Part shown: positions 42,051 through 51,289 of the stretch, one piece after another
Numbering within the stretch: the stretch's first letter is position 1
Layout of the letters: the number at the start of each line of letters is the position of its first letter
Assembly: GCF_008065115.1 (NCBI RefSeq)
Contig: NZ_CP042913.1
Coordinates: forward strand, 780,338 to 844,337
Origin: Bythopirellula goksoeyrii
Lineage (GTDB): Bacteria > Planctomycetota > Planctomycetia > Pirellulales > Lacipirellulaceae
Direction: 5' to 3'
DNA: 64,000 bases
Program-made: the position numbers and the translations under genes
Notes under the pieces: model-generated
The model's database searches: none
What the model was told of the DNA's origin: nothing
What the model saw: only the letters and a program-made list of their open reading frames with translations

Positions 42051-43787
42051 CTACGTAGGGTTCGGGTCGCCTGATACGACTGCTTTCCATGAATAGCGGA
42101 CCGCTTTCTGGGGATCGCGAATGGGTAAGAATAATCCTAATAGTCCCGCCATCAAGAAGGTGGACGTTGCTGCTATCGGCGTTATCAAAAACGGACTCAA
42201 GCCGCGATTATTCGCTAGATGTAGCTCCAAAGAGCTGAATTCTGTATCGCCAAGAAACCACAGCAATTCGGCGTGCCAAGCACAGCAAACCGCAAGTGCA
42301 ATTCCCAGAATTGTACTAAGTACTATTGCTCTTTGTCCGACGTGGGACAGAAACATGCCGCCAGCAAACATAGCGCCTAAAGGGCCTAATGCACAATTAA
42401 ATGTGCGAAAAGTAATACCAATGATGTTGTAACTTTCGGGAATGTAGAGCAGCGCCCAGCCTGCAAAAGTACAAAAGAACCCAATAATTAGAGTTAATAT
42501 CCGTGCTAACCGAAGATCGCCCCAGCGGTAATAAGGCAAGTCCAGACGTCTAAAAACATCGATTGTCAAAACCGTGGACACCGAGTTCACTCCACTGTCC
42601 AAACTCGACATAGCCACCGCGAAGAGCGCAGCGACTAGAAGCCCCGACATACCTACGGGAAGCCCGTTGGCAATAAAATATGGAAACACTTTATCTGCTA
42701 CGAGAGGATTACGTGGATCGACAACGCCCTCGACAATCTCGACTTGAAACCGTGGATCTGAGTAATACGCCAACAAAGCCATCCCGCAAATAGAAAGCAA
42801 GATGAAGGCTACACATTCACCCATGAAATTTACAATGTTGCCACGGGCAGCTGCTTTCACAGAAGGAGTTGTAAGATATCGCTGTACCGCAACCTGATCG
42901 CCAATAAAGGTACAGCTGTACCAAAACAACATGTTAAGCATCATGAATAGAATGGTATTTCGTTCCGTAATATCCCAACTCGCCAGGGGAGGGAGTGCGT
43001 GGCCCTCAACGGCAGAACTTGTCGTGATATTCCACCAATCTATAGGGCCCGTTCCCGTATCGAGCGCCACGACTAGTAGCGTGATAATCAAACCGGACAT
43101 GAGCACGACAAACTGGATTACGTCGGTCCAAATGACGGCCTTTATACCTCCCAGCATGGTGTAGATCGTCGCCGAAATTCCCACCGCAAGAAGAACCGTA
43201 AGTGTCCATTGTTCGAGGCTGGGATGCCATGCAAATTGCTGCTCTAAGCTCGGGTAGGTGATTTGCGCTACCGCGCTCGAAGCAGTCAGCACGATCGTGG
43301 CCATCCAAAACAGTCTCAGGATCAGCGTGAATAGCCCCACCCCCAGTAAGCGAGCAACGAGACCGAATCGCCATTCGAGATATTCATAAATACTCGTTAT
43401 ATTCAACCTCATAAAGAACGGAATCCACAAGCGATTGACGACCAAGAAAGCCAACGGCAACGCCAGCCAACCGAATATCAACGTCAATCCATATCGCAGC
43501 ACTTCGCCTGGCGCTGCTAAATAGGTGGTCGTCGACATGAGCGACGCGATTAGACTAAGGCCTACCGCGAACCATGGCATGCTGCGCCCAGCGACGAAAA
43601 AGTCTTCGCCCTCATGTTGTTGTCGAGAGAAATAAATACCCGCAGCAAGAGTGCCCACAAAGTAGACTAGCACGACGATGTAGTCGACCGATTGGAGACC
43701 CCGCTGGGAGATAGATGACAAAATCGAGAAAGGGACGCTATCCATGATTGGTAGAGCAAGAAGCAGAATAGCTGTAACCCAAACCAC
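42051..43787 (-). CDS. sodium:solute symporter (SSS) family transporter
   Basis: 578 residues, start GTG at 43787 with GGAGA just upstream. About 13-14 membrane helices. Family signatures: DYIVVLVYFVGTLAAGIYFS, VAGRSMPWFAVGLSLIASLM, GGIKAVIWTDVIQFVVLMSG and LFAVAMSSLDSGVNSVSTVL (sodium site region). Relatives import sugars, sialic acids and sugar acids with sodium. Between the GntR regulator and the catabolic genes, it is the probable uptake system of the pathway. Confidence 0.92.
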   Translation of the reverse strand: MVWVTAILLLALPIMDSVPFSILSSISQRGLQSVDYIVVLVYFVGTLAAGIYFSRQQHEGEDFFVAGRSMPWFAVGLSLIASLMSTTTYLAAPGEVLRYGLTLIFGWLALPLAFLVVNRLWIPFFMRLNITSIYEYLEWRFGLVARLLGVGLFTLILRLFWMATIVLTASSAVAQITYPSLEQQFAWHPSLEQWTLTVLLAVGISATIYTMLGGIKAVIWTDVIQFVVLMSGLIITLLVVALDTGTGPIDWWNITTSSAVEGHALPPLASWDITERNTILFMMLNMLFWYSCTFIGDQVAVQRYLTTPSVKAAARGNIVNFMGECVAFILLSICGMALLAYYSDPRFQVEIVEGVVDPRNPLVADKVFPYFIANGLPVGMSGLLVAALFAVAMSSLDSGVNSVSTVLTIDVFRRLDLPYYRWGDLRLARILTLIIGFFCTFAGWALLYIPESYNIIGITFRTFNCALGPLGAMFAGGMFLSHVGQRAIVLSTILGIALAVCCAWHAELLWFLGDTEFSSLELHLANNRGLSPFLITPIAATSTFLMAGLLGLFLPIRDPQKAVRYSWKAVVSGDPNPT

Positions 43788-43832
43788 TATTCTCCGCTTT
43801 TTGCGTGGTGCAGCATCGAAAACGGAGGGGGA

Positions 43833-44612
43833 TTAATCTACTGCTTCAGCAAGCTGGCTCTCCACGGGTTGATTGACTAAGGCATGGTGTCTTAAATAGC
43901 AATGAATATGCGTTGTGATAGCGCAACGTGAGCGTTCTACATCGCGAGCTCGGATCGCGGAGACCAATTCAAAGTGCTGCTTTGCTGTAGATTCTTGTTT
44001 TTTCCTGGCACTCTTACTACTCAGGTCATTTGATGACAAATTGCGGACAGCATGTGACTCGAAAAACCTCGCAAGCACTTTATTTAAGCCGGAAACCAGC
44101 GTCGAATGGGTCATCTCCAATAGCAGAGTGTGAAATTGGAGGTCCCACTGAATCTGCTTGGCGGTTTCCATATCACTTTTGACCGCTTCAGCAAACTTCG
44201 TGGCAATACTCTCTAACTTATCAATCTGAGCGGGCGTCGCATTCGCCACTACCAATTCGATTCCTCCTACCTCCAGTACGTAGCGCAGATCAATAAGCTC
44301 ACGAAAATCGTCCTCTGAACCAGCGAGTGAGGGGACGCTTTCTGAGATCAATCGAATCAGATCCGGCCGACGAGCAACAAGGCCTTTTCCCTGGCGTCCC
44401 TCTAAAATTCCCAGGGCGCGTAGACGACTTACAGCTTCACGTACGATAGTGCGCGACACATCAAATTCAGTCGCGACCTGAGCCTCCGTCATAAAAATAT
44501 CGCCATCGCGAAAAGGCTTTGCTTGGAGCTTTCGACGAATCTTACTCGCCAACTTGTCGGCTAGTGAGTCGTTGTCATTTTGTTTTACAAGGCTTTGCAT
44601 GATTGTAATCAT
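43833..44612 (-). CDS. GntR family transcriptional regulator (FadR subfamily, FCD domain)
   Basis: 259 residues. Winged helix at about 20-85 (GDIFMTEAQVATEFDVSRTI, VREAVSRLRALGILEGRQGK) and a C-terminal helical FCD effector domain, with metal/ligand His and Asp in QIQWDLQFHTLLLEMTHS and ITTHIHCYLRHH. FadR-type regulators sense sugar acids or organic acids and usually repress nearby catabolic genes and themselves. A matching palindrome lies about 30 bases before the start. ATG at 44600 is an equally possible start. Confidence 0.92.
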   Translation of the reverse strand: MITIMQSLVKQNDNDSLADKLASKIRRKLQAKPFRDGDIFMTEAQVATEFDVSRTIVREAVSRLRALGILEGRQGKGLVARRPDLIRLISESVPSLAGSEDDFRELIDLRYVLEVGGIELVVANATPAQIDKLESIATKFAEAVKSDMETAKQIQWDLQFHTLLLEMTHSTLVSGLNKVLARFFESHAVRNLSSNDLSSKSARKKQESTAKQHFELVSAIRARDVERSRCAITTHIHCYLRHHALVNQPVESQLAEAVD

Positions 44613-44641
44613 CTTGCTTGAGTAAAATGTGTATTGCCTAC

Positions 44642-44673
44642 ATTGGGCCTAATAGTACGACTATGTTACCAAT
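44642..44673. promoter_or_regulatory. palindromic operator-like site for GntR regulator
   Basis: TAGTACGACTA (44653-44663) fits the FadR-type operator pattern TnGTnnnACnA and extends to ATAGT-n3-ACTAT. A second symmetric layer ATTGG (44642-44646) and CCAAT (44669-44673) shares nearly the same centre. Placed immediately upstream of the regulator gene, it suggests autoregulation of the regulator and symporter operon. Confidence 0.6.
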
Positions 44674-44768
44674 ATCTAGTTCAGCCACATAGAGAGTATT
44701 CTTACGACATGTTGGCAACAACATTCGAATTAGAAGAGCTGCTTATTAATTCCTCATTCCTTATCCTT

Positions 44769-46256
44769 CTAATCAGAAAACCTCAATGAATAGAGATCAG
44801 CGTCCTTCATGGCAAATCGCAATCGAACGGCGAGACCGGCCACCCTGCTCAAATCGGATCCACTATCCCAGGTGACAACACGTTCGATGTCGTCACCGTA
44901 GTGTTCAGGACAATCGGCCAATGACAGACCTTCCACCGGTTGTCCCTCTGAATTCAGCACTTCAACCTGAATCGAACCAGCTGCAGAGGTCGCAAAATTC
45001 AATATCAGACGATTCCCCTCAAAGACAATCGGACGAGTTACGAACTCGCCCGGTTGATAGCCTGCGTGGACAGAGACTATTCCATCAACTCGCAAGACAC
45101 CTCGGCGGATGTGCACGGAGTCTGTGCGGTAATGTTCTACAAAGTACAAAGACATCTCTACTGAACCCGTGGGGACTAGCCCCGGTCCTACTTCTATAGC
45201 CCGTTCGTGCCAGTTCAGTGGATCATTCCCTGGGCGGAGGAACGCTTCACCAAAGCGTCTATCCCATCGAATTCCATCACGGCTGGACATAAACACGATG
45301 TCAGAAATACCAGTGAGAGGCCATTCGTCTCCTTTGCGGTGCTCAACGAATCTTTTGGGAAACATCAACAAAATATCGGGACGGCGGTAGTAGGGGGTCG
45401 CCGCATTCTTATAAAGATGCTCATTATCCGTGCCTTGATGATTCGTAACTTCGATGAACTTTGGCGCAGTGAAATGGCGGAAGTCCTTCGTTGCCGTCCT
45501 GCGGATTCGTCGGATCGGCATCTCAGAGTGTTCTTCGAGATAGGGAGTTGCACGCATCACTTCGGTGCCATCTTCAGCTTCAAATCCCCTGGTGTAGACA
45601 ACATACTGCTCCCGAGCGGCATCCCAAAACGCAATGCTATGAGTGTCAAATTCTCCCACCGCTGGCACTACCCGTTCCTTCTGCAGCAATCGCCAGTGCA
45701 AGCCATCTGGAGACACCAGGCCTTGAAGCCCTCGCTCGAAGGCGTAACCCGTTGCCTTATAAAGCTGATCAGCATGAGCCGTAGGGCTGTCATCCTTGAA
45801 GACACATAATACGGTTGGTCCACCTTCAGGTTGAGTGTGGTCTCCAACCCACACCAAGTTATTATCCGTAGAACCTTGATATTCGATCAATCCGAGGGAA
45901 GGCTTCGTCCAATGAATACCGTCTTCGCTTTCCGCATATCCCGTGTAATAAGGAGGAGAATTGAAATTAGCCCGATACCACATCCGATACAATGAGCCAT
46001 CGAGAATGACTACTGGGTCGTAGAGCGTGCTATCTTCCCACGGCATGTCGAGCTTAATCGCAATTTCAGCACGTCGTGGGCTATTAAGCTTCAAATCGAC
46101 ATTCTGAGTCTCGTCGATGATCTTGTCGTCAAGGAAAAGTTGCAGTTGAGTGCCGATCTCAATCGGAACGGACGCGGTTTGGTTCTGCGAATCTGCAACC
46201 GCATAGCAGCAGGAACTACCGCTCAATTGCAGAAGCAAACAGAACAACAATTTCAT
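44769..46256 (-). CDS. secreted five-bladed beta-propeller glycosidase-like protein
   Basis: 495 residues from ATG at 46256, which starts a signal peptide MKLLFCLLLQLSGSSCCYAV; longer in-frame starts up to 46349 look non-coding. The body shows repeated propeller-blade motifs of GH32/GH43-like proteins: DPVVILDGSLYRMWYRANFN, GYAESEDGIHWTKPSLGLIE, LVSPDGLHWRLL and MSSRDGIRWDRRFGEAFLRP. The last 100 residues form a beta-sandwich. The usual catalytic acids of named families cannot be assigned. A paralogue lies at 56845-58551. It follows three PEP-CTERM genes on the same strand. Confidence 0.72.
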   Translation of the reverse strand: MKLLFCLLLQLSGSSCCYAVADSQNQTASVPIEIGTQLQLFLDDKIIDETQNVDLKLNSPRRAEIAIKLDMPWEDSTLYDPVVILDGSLYRMWYRANFNSPPYYTGYAESEDGIHWTKPSLGLIEYQGSTDNNLVWVGDHTQPEGGPTVLCVFKDDSPTAHADQLYKATGYAFERGLQGLVSPDGLHWRLLQKERVVPAVGEFDTHSIAFWDAAREQYVVYTRGFEAEDGTEVMRATPYLEEHSEMPIRRIRRTATKDFRHFTAPKFIEVTNHQGTDNEHLYKNAATPYYRRPDILLMFPKRFVEHRKGDEWPLTGISDIVFMSSRDGIRWDRRFGEAFLRPGNDPLNWHERAIEVGPGLVPTGSVEMSLYFVEHYRTDSVHIRRGVLRVDGIVSVHAGYQPGEFVTRPIVFEGNRLILNFATSAAGSIQVEVLNSEGQPVEGLSLADCPEHYGDDIERVVTWDSGSDLSRVAGLAVRLRFAMKDADLYSLRFSD

Positions 46257-46374
46257 GTTCGACACCATAACAATACTCGAAATTTCTCTACAACCAACTA
46301 CCAGATCTCTCATCCACTTCGAACGCCACTGCCTTGAGGATAATTTCATCTCTTATTAGGTAAGGCTTAGATCT

Positions 46375-47214
46375 TTACTGAGAATTTCTGCGGTGAAACG
46401 CAATAGAATAGACTGTCATGAATGTAACCAGCACTAGACTATTGGGTTCAGGAACTGCTCCAAGATTGACAGCCAAACTGGAAGGGTAATTAGTTTGCCA
46501 CTCAGCCAGTGCAGTAGGATCCAGAGCGGGCGCTGTAAGGCCACGTTGCCAGTCCAGAAAATCCTGGCCGTCGACGCTAAGGTCGCCGTTGAGGTCTCCA
46601 GCAGGTATTGCCGTCAGATCGGCCGTGATTACGATTTGGCTGACATCAGCGTGCTGTGAGACATGGCCAAGCAGTTTGACCACTTCTACAGAGACCCAAA
46701 TACTAGGTGTAGGAGTAAATCCAGGTTCTGGAGGGGATCCAGTACCGATGGTCGTGTCCAAGAACAAGGGGAAGTCGACCACCACCGTGCCGTTATTCCC
46801 TGGATCCCCTGGAATCGTTGGATCTTTAAAGTTGTTGGCACTTGCTCCATACTTGTACTGCAAAGGGTTCAAATTCTCTTCAAGGCCAAAACCAACTCGA
46901 CCGTCCATAATCCAAGAACTGTAACCGGATCCTAATGCCTCCAGGCGAATGTTCGTCATCGACATGCCGGCTGGGGCGAACACCTGTTGGGTTAGGCTGT
47001 AATGTCCACTTCCGTCAGTATTCGGGTGTTCGAACCCAATCTTTGTCGGATCGCCATCCTTTTCAAATACCAAAGGGATCTCGGTTGTGTGCTCGGTGAT
47101 ATTCCAGGCACTACCGTTATTAGTAAAATCCAATGCCGCGATTTGCACGGCCAATGCTGAGCCTGACTCACTAGCTAACAACATCGTGCAAACAATAATC
47201 AAAAGATTTCTCAT
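46375..47214 (-). CDS. PEP-CTERM/dockerin protein with shared LDFTN-type domain
   Basis: 279 residues, GGAG eight bases before ATG 47214. Signal peptide (1-23), then the ~165-residue domain that begins AALDFTNNGSAW and contains PLVFEKDGDPTKIGFEHPNT, APAGMSMTNIRLEALGSGYS and SWIMDGRVGFGL, closing VSQHADVSQIVITADL. Then a dockerin-like repeat (DLNGDLSVDGQDFLDWQRGL) and PEP-CTERM tail (VPEPNSLVLVTFMTVYSI, HRRNSQ). No catalytic domain. It is probably a surface binding protein; the shared domain also fronts the 862-residue hydrolase-like protein at 29607-32195. Confidence 0.75.
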   Translation of the reverse strand: MRNLLIIVCTMLLASESGSALAVQIAALDFTNNGSAWNITEHTTEIPLVFEKDGDPTKIGFEHPNTDGSGHYSLTQQVFAPAGMSMTNIRLEALGSGYSSWIMDGRVGFGLEENLNPLQYKYGASANNFKDPTIPGDPGNNGTVVVDFPLFLDTTIGTGSPPEPGFTPTPSIWVSVEVVKLLGHVSQHADVSQIVITADLTAIPAGDLNGDLSVDGQDFLDWQRGLTAPALDPTALAEWQTNYPSSLAVNLGAVPEPNSLVLVTFMTVYSIAFHRRNSQ

Positions 47215-47328
47215 GTCTTTTCTCCAGGACAAGTGGTGGTTTAAATATGTAACAATACTCTGTCAGTACAGGCGACGCTTTCTCTGTTTACTTGATTATT
47301 CACTTGCATATCCTCACAACACCCCATT

Positions 47329-48240
47329 TCAACGACAGCATCGTGTCCCTATTAGCAATCCTGCCAGGGCCAAGATTGTGAGACTAGCAGGTTCAGGGAC
47401 CGAACCAACATTAGCAGTCAATGGTGTGCTATCACCGTAGTTGTCTTGCCAAGCCATCAACTCTGTTGGACTCAATGAAGTTGGCGATTGGCCACGTTGC
47501 CACAGAAGAAAATCATTACCATCGACATCTAGATCGCCGTCAAAGTCGCCGGGCGAATTGACGACTTCCGTCAAGTCCGCGTAGAGCTTTATCTGGCTAA
47601 TGTCTACCTGCTGCGAGACATGGGCAAGGCCTTTGAGAAGTTTCACGCCAACCCAAACGCTGGTCAAACCACTGAAATCAGCGTCGCCAGTGGCATCTAA
47701 ATAGTCTTCTCCCGGTATGCCGTTATTGACCATTGGGAAATCAACCACAACCGTTCCATTGTTCCCGTTGTAGTTGTTGTCACCAAGCACGTTGCCCCAG
47801 TTGTCAGCTGACCAAGCATAGGTATCAGGCAAGAAGTTAAATGAATTGTCTTCCACTTCAATCTCTTCGGGATACATTTGATCCGACAGCCCAAAGCCAA
47901 CATAGCTGTTCATGAGCCACGAACTGAATCCTGACCCTGCGGCCTCGACGACGATATTCGACATAGTGAATCCGGTGGGTGCAAATACCTCCTGCATCAG
48001 GTGATAGTTTCCTGTACCTTGCTCCTCAACCGGAGGAAAAGTGCTCTCATGAGCAAAACCAACCTTTGTCGGATCGCCATCCTTCTCGAAGACTAGAGGT
48101 AGCCCATTGTCAAGCTCTGTCACTGTCCAAGCACTACCTCCATTCGTAAAGTCTAGGGCAGCAACCTCTACAGCCAACAAGACCGCTTGACGCTCATTGG
48201 CTAATAGTATTATGCAGACAACATAGAAGAATTTCTTCAT
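47329..48240 (-). CDS. PEP-CTERM/dockerin protein with shared LDFTN-type domain
   Basis: 303 residues from ATG 48240 with GGGGA upstream. Signal peptide, then the same domain (AALDFTNGGSAWTVTELDNG, PLVFEKDGDPTKVGFAHEST, APTGFTMSNIVVEAAGSGFS, SWLMNSYVGFGLSD, VSQQVDISQIKLYADL). It carries an insert of about 30 residues in the middle compared with its relatives. A dockerin-like repeat (GDFDGDLDVDGNDFLLWQRG) and PEP-CTERM tail (VPEPASLTILALAGLLIG) follow. Second of three tandem paralogues at 46.4-49.1 kb. Confidence 0.75.
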   Translation of the reverse strand: MKKFFYVVCIILLANERQAVLLAVEVAALDFTNGGSAWTVTELDNGLPLVFEKDGDPTKVGFAHESTFPPVEEQGTGNYHLMQEVFAPTGFTMSNIVVEAAGSGFSSWLMNSYVGFGLSDQMYPEEIEVEDNSFNFLPDTYAWSADNWGNVLGDNNYNGNNGTVVVDFPMVNNGIPGEDYLDATGDADFSGLTSVWVGVKLLKGLAHVSQQVDISQIKLYADLTEVVNSPGDFDGDLDVDGNDFLLWQRGQSPTSLSPTELMAWQDNYGDSTPLTANVGSVPEPASLTILALAGLLIGTRCCR

Positions 48241-48528
48241 GAATTCATTCCCCAATAAACAGTGGGTCAAACACTTAGTAGAATTCAAACTTAACTCGTA
48301 TACATTCACCCTCTAGCCTGCTCGCATCACTTGTCACGCTTCGTGGATCATTGTCGAATCTCGCAGTCCAGCTCGTCTGACTCTGCTGGAGGAGGCCAAA
48401 GTCCCTCCCCCTGGTTCTGCCCCTATTTACCAGGAGTCGGGAATTGGTAAGCCTCTAAGCGATCTATTAATTCAACTTAGTGATCGAGTGCAGCCGCCGA
48501 AAGACACTCGACCACCAGTTGCTCTCCA

Positions 48529-49146
48529 CTAACGTCGACGCACCAAGGCGAATAATCCGCTGAAACCCAAAAGCACAAAGCTGGCTGGCTCTGGGATCGG
48601 ATTCAGATCAGCAAAAACCTGGATATTGCGCACATTATTTGCCTGCCATACACCAGCGAGACCCTTCACTATTTCAACATTGATAAAGACACTATCTACA
48701 CCGGTGTAATCTGGGTCACCGGATGCATCTAGTGATTTGGCCGCATCCACCACTACTCCATCACCAGAGACGCCTCCGCGGCCTGAGTAATCAGAGGCCA
48801 GAGCATACTCAGGCTCATCATGCAAACCGAGTCGACCATCCATTACCCACGAGCTAAATCCTGAAGCCTCGAACGTCACCATGATGTTCGACATCGTGAA
48901 GCCGGCTGGGGCAAAAACCTCCTGAGACAACCGATATTGCCCAGAGTTAGTCGTATCCTGGGCAATACCAACATTCGTTGGATCTCCATCCAATTCATAG
49001 ACGAGAGGTAGTCCGGGATCATCCGCGATGACAGTCCAGGCACTGCCGCTATCAGTAAAATCAAGTGCTGCGACCAATGCAGCGGAGGAAACACTTGGAG
49101 CCATGGCGATAGCCAGGGCCAAGAGAGTAAATAGCATTCGTTTCAT
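48529..49146 (-). CDS. PEP-CTERM protein with shared LDFTN-type domain, minimal form
   Basis: 205 residues with AAGGAAAG upstream of the ATG. It holds only the signal peptide (1-21), the shared domain (AALDFTDSGSAWTVIADDPG, PLVYELDGDPTNVGIAQDTT, APAGFTMSNIMVTFEASGFS, SWVMDGRLGLHD, NNVRNIQVFADL) and the PEP-CTERM tail (IPEPASFVLLGFSGLFALVR). No dockerin repeat is present. It is the most diverged of the four copies and defines the limits of the domain well, about residues 22-183. Confidence 0.78.
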   Translation of the reverse strand: MKRMLFTLLALAIAMAPSVSSAALVAALDFTDSGSAWTVIADDPGLPLVYELDGDPTNVGIAQDTTNSGQYRLSQEVFAPAGFTMSNIMVTFEASGFSSWVMDGRLGLHDEPEYALASDYSGRGGVSGDGVVVDAAKSLDASGDPDYTGVDSVFINVEIVKGLAGVWQANNVRNIQVFADLNPIPEPASFVLLGFSGLFALVRRR

Positions 49147-49450
49147 GAGAACTTTCCTTTATGCAAAACAAAGTTAGTGTGATTCTCGAAAAGATAAGAA
49201 GATCAAGTTACAAACCCAACGAATTCCCCCCTTTCAGATACGTAACAATGGTGCAAGATTCAATCAGCAAAGATTATACTATCATACGATTATGTGGATT
49301 GCAATCATTTATTCGATTTTCGTGTTGAAACAGGCACGCTTCTTCCAAATTCTAGACCTCTGTCATGGCTGCTGGCAGCGTTGCTTCTTGATGCAACTTC
49401 TTATCGGATAAACAGCTTATGTCCTTCCTAACCCTGGAAGAGAGAAGTCC
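49147..49450. promoter_or_regulatory. intergenic region with -10-like element
   Basis: About 300 AT-rich bases. On the minus strand a TATAAT lies within GATTATACTATCA at 49272-49284, upstream of the PEP-CTERM gene. The same GATTRTACTA core occurs before the DUF1559 genes at 51146 and 60153. A short hairpin GTTGC/GCAAC is present near 49380-49397. No gene seen. Confidence 0.35.
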
Positions 49451-49933
49451 CTAAGGCTTAAGATCAATATCTAGCTGGTTTTCCCCATTGGTCACTGTAA
49501 CGGTCAAATTGCTCGTTTCTAGCCTTCGGTAGCGAGGCGGGATTTCTGGATACTTTCGAGGAGGCACTCTCGATAGTGATTCGCCAACGGGTGCCTCGAT
49601 CTTCGGGGTACGGAGAGCCACCCGATACTCGCCCGGGGGAAGCCCTTGCTGCCCGGCTGTGCGTACTTCATAGCTCCCACCGCTATCAAGCTCTATGATC
49701 ACATTAACTCCACCCGACACCTTACTGAAGAGAAGCTCTGCCTCTGAAAATGGCTCCCCTTGATAAGTGACCGTGCCAAAGACTCTGCCCAGCGGAGGCC
49801 TTGGAGGGGCACAACCGAGACAAAGGATTGTTGGAACAAGAATCAATCTCACGTAAAAACAGGACGCGAAGTGGAAGTTTTCCACTGAGGGATTTGAATA
49901 TTTGGCTCGATTGATATCACCGGATTGATTCAT
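49451..49933 (-). CDS. small lipoprotein, carboxypeptidase-regulatory-like fold
   Basis: 160 residues. After a long polar N-terminus, a signal helix ends in the lipobox TILCLGC (Cys near 41); a start at an internal codon is possible since the first 25 residues are unusual for a signal peptide. The beta domain follows: GRVFGTVTYQGEPFSEAELL, YEVRTAGQQGLPPGEYRVAL, then a proline-rich PPRKYPEIPPRYR and GENQLDIDLKP. It is paired with the DUF1559 gene 28 bases upstream. Confidence 0.78.
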   Translation of the reverse strand: MNQSGDINRAKYSNPSVENFHFASCFYVRLILVPTILCLGCAPPRPPLGRVFGTVTYQGEPFSEAELLFSKVSGGVNVIIELDSGGSYEVRTAGQQGLPPGEYRVALRTPKIEAPVGESLSRVPPRKYPEIPPRYRRLETSNLTVTVTNGENQLDIDLKP

Positions 49934-49961
49934 GCTAATTTGAGCTTGTCCTCATTTGGTG

Positions 49962-50939
49962 CTAGGGAATGGAGACAACGAGCCCATCGTCACGATTGGC
50001 CAGATTATAGAGAGTCTGAATGTCGGTATCGTCACTGAGAAAGTGGACGGATCCATCGCAAAAGGCAGCCAAGGCACCACTTGGATGTGCCGATTGAATT
50101 GGGGAATTCATTCCACAATTTCCTCCCACACTCAGCGCAGTGGCCGATTTTTCTCCCACGCTGTGCATAACCGTTGTCGCATTAAAAGTTCGTTCGGCTA
50201 CATCGGTATTTCCAAAACCCATGCTAAATCCGTGCTCACAGTCGGCCGTGCAGTAAACATCTTCTCCGATTTCGTCTTTGCACCAATCCGACTGCTCCAC
50301 AATGGACAAGGTGTTCGAAGTCCCATCCGTAATCTCAGCAATCGAGATATGCTCTGCGGCAACCAGGGTTCCCCCCTTAGAAACCCAACCTGGGTTGCCG
50401 TAGGGGTTGCTGCCATGATCAACTGCACTTTCGTGATTCCAGGCTCCAGAGACACCCGCATAACTGGGCAACATGCCTGCTTCGGGGCGGATTTGACTGA
50501 ACTTGATCACCGGGCTAGAAGGACAACGAATCACATCTAAGGGCACTCCCGCGAGCAATTGTCGGTTATACAGATTGCCACCGTTACCTACCCAACCAGT
50601 ATGTGGACTATGTTCACCCGTCTTGTCGAACTGCTCATAGAGATTGGATTGCTCAATGTACGCCAAGGCGATCACGAACCAGGAATGACCAAATCCTTGA
50701 AGCACACCTTTTTCCGGATTGGTGGCACTGGGAAATTCATTGAAAGATGAATGGTAGTTTTGCAGCCCGAGCTCAAGTTGCTTGAGGTGGTTTGTGCATT
50801 GCGACCGCCGGGCCGCCTCGCGGGCAGCCTGTATGGCGGGTAACAACAACGCGACCAGGACGCCGATAATCGCAATGACGACCAAGAGTTCAACTAGGGT
50901 AAAACCGCATTTTCTTGTTACTGGCTTGCATTTCGTCAT
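49962..50939 (-). CDS. DUF1559 pseudopilin-like protein
   Basis: 325 residues from ATG 50939 with GGAG upstream; the frame extends further but the prepilin signal fixes the start. [19 protein letters not shown] and [17 protein letters not shown] open it; NTLSIVEQSDWC and HPSGALAAFCDGSVHFLSDD are DUF1559 hallmarks. The intervening cysteines (WCKDEIGEDVYCTADCEHGF) are more numerous than in the neighbours and might form disulfides. It precedes the lipoprotein gene and is divergent from the oxidoreductase gene at 51290. Confidence 0.9.
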   Translation of the reverse strand: MTKCKPVTRKCGFTLVELLVVIAIIGVLVALLLPAIQAAREAARRSQCTNHLKQLELGLQNYHSSFNEFPSATNPEKGVLQGFGHSWFVIALAYIEQSNLYEQFDKTGEHSPHTGWVGNGGNLYNRQLLAGVPLDVIRCPSSPVIKFSQIRPEAGMLPSYAGVSGAWNHESAVDHGSNPYGNPGWVSKGGTLVAAEHISIAEITDGTSNTLSIVEQSDWCKDEIGEDVYCTADCEHGFSMGFGNTDVAERTFNATTVMHSVGEKSATALSVGGNCGMNSPIQSAHPSGALAAFCDGSVHFLSDDTDIQTLYNLANRDDGLVVSIP

Positions 50940-51289
50940 AACACGAACTCCAAGTAACCCACAGATAAGATGAACTACCGCGTAGTCTCGGTGTGAATAG
51001 GTTTGCCTGACAGAGCCAATCATTGATCGCTTCAAATCGGGCAAATACATAACAAGTCGGAATGGCGTTCTCACTGCGACACAACTCCCCATGCATGAGG
51101 CTAGTGGGACTAAGCAAAGTGATTCAAGGCCGCCACATTAAATCCGATTATACTACTATCTTTCTACAGTAATGCACTTTAGAATAGTAGTCAAGCTTTG
51201 ATCCTACAAATTGATCGCAATTGACTCAAAAAAGAATAATTCAGTATTTCACCGCTTGATACATGAAGTCTGGGACGAGGAGGACGAGT
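50940..51289. promoter_or_regulatory. divergent promoter region
   Basis: 350 bases between the DUF1559 gene (minus) and the oxidoreductase gene (plus). GATTATACTACTAT at 51146-51159 gives a minus-strand TATAAT; its relatives lie before two other minus-strand genes. No coding sequence is supported. Confidence 0.35.
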
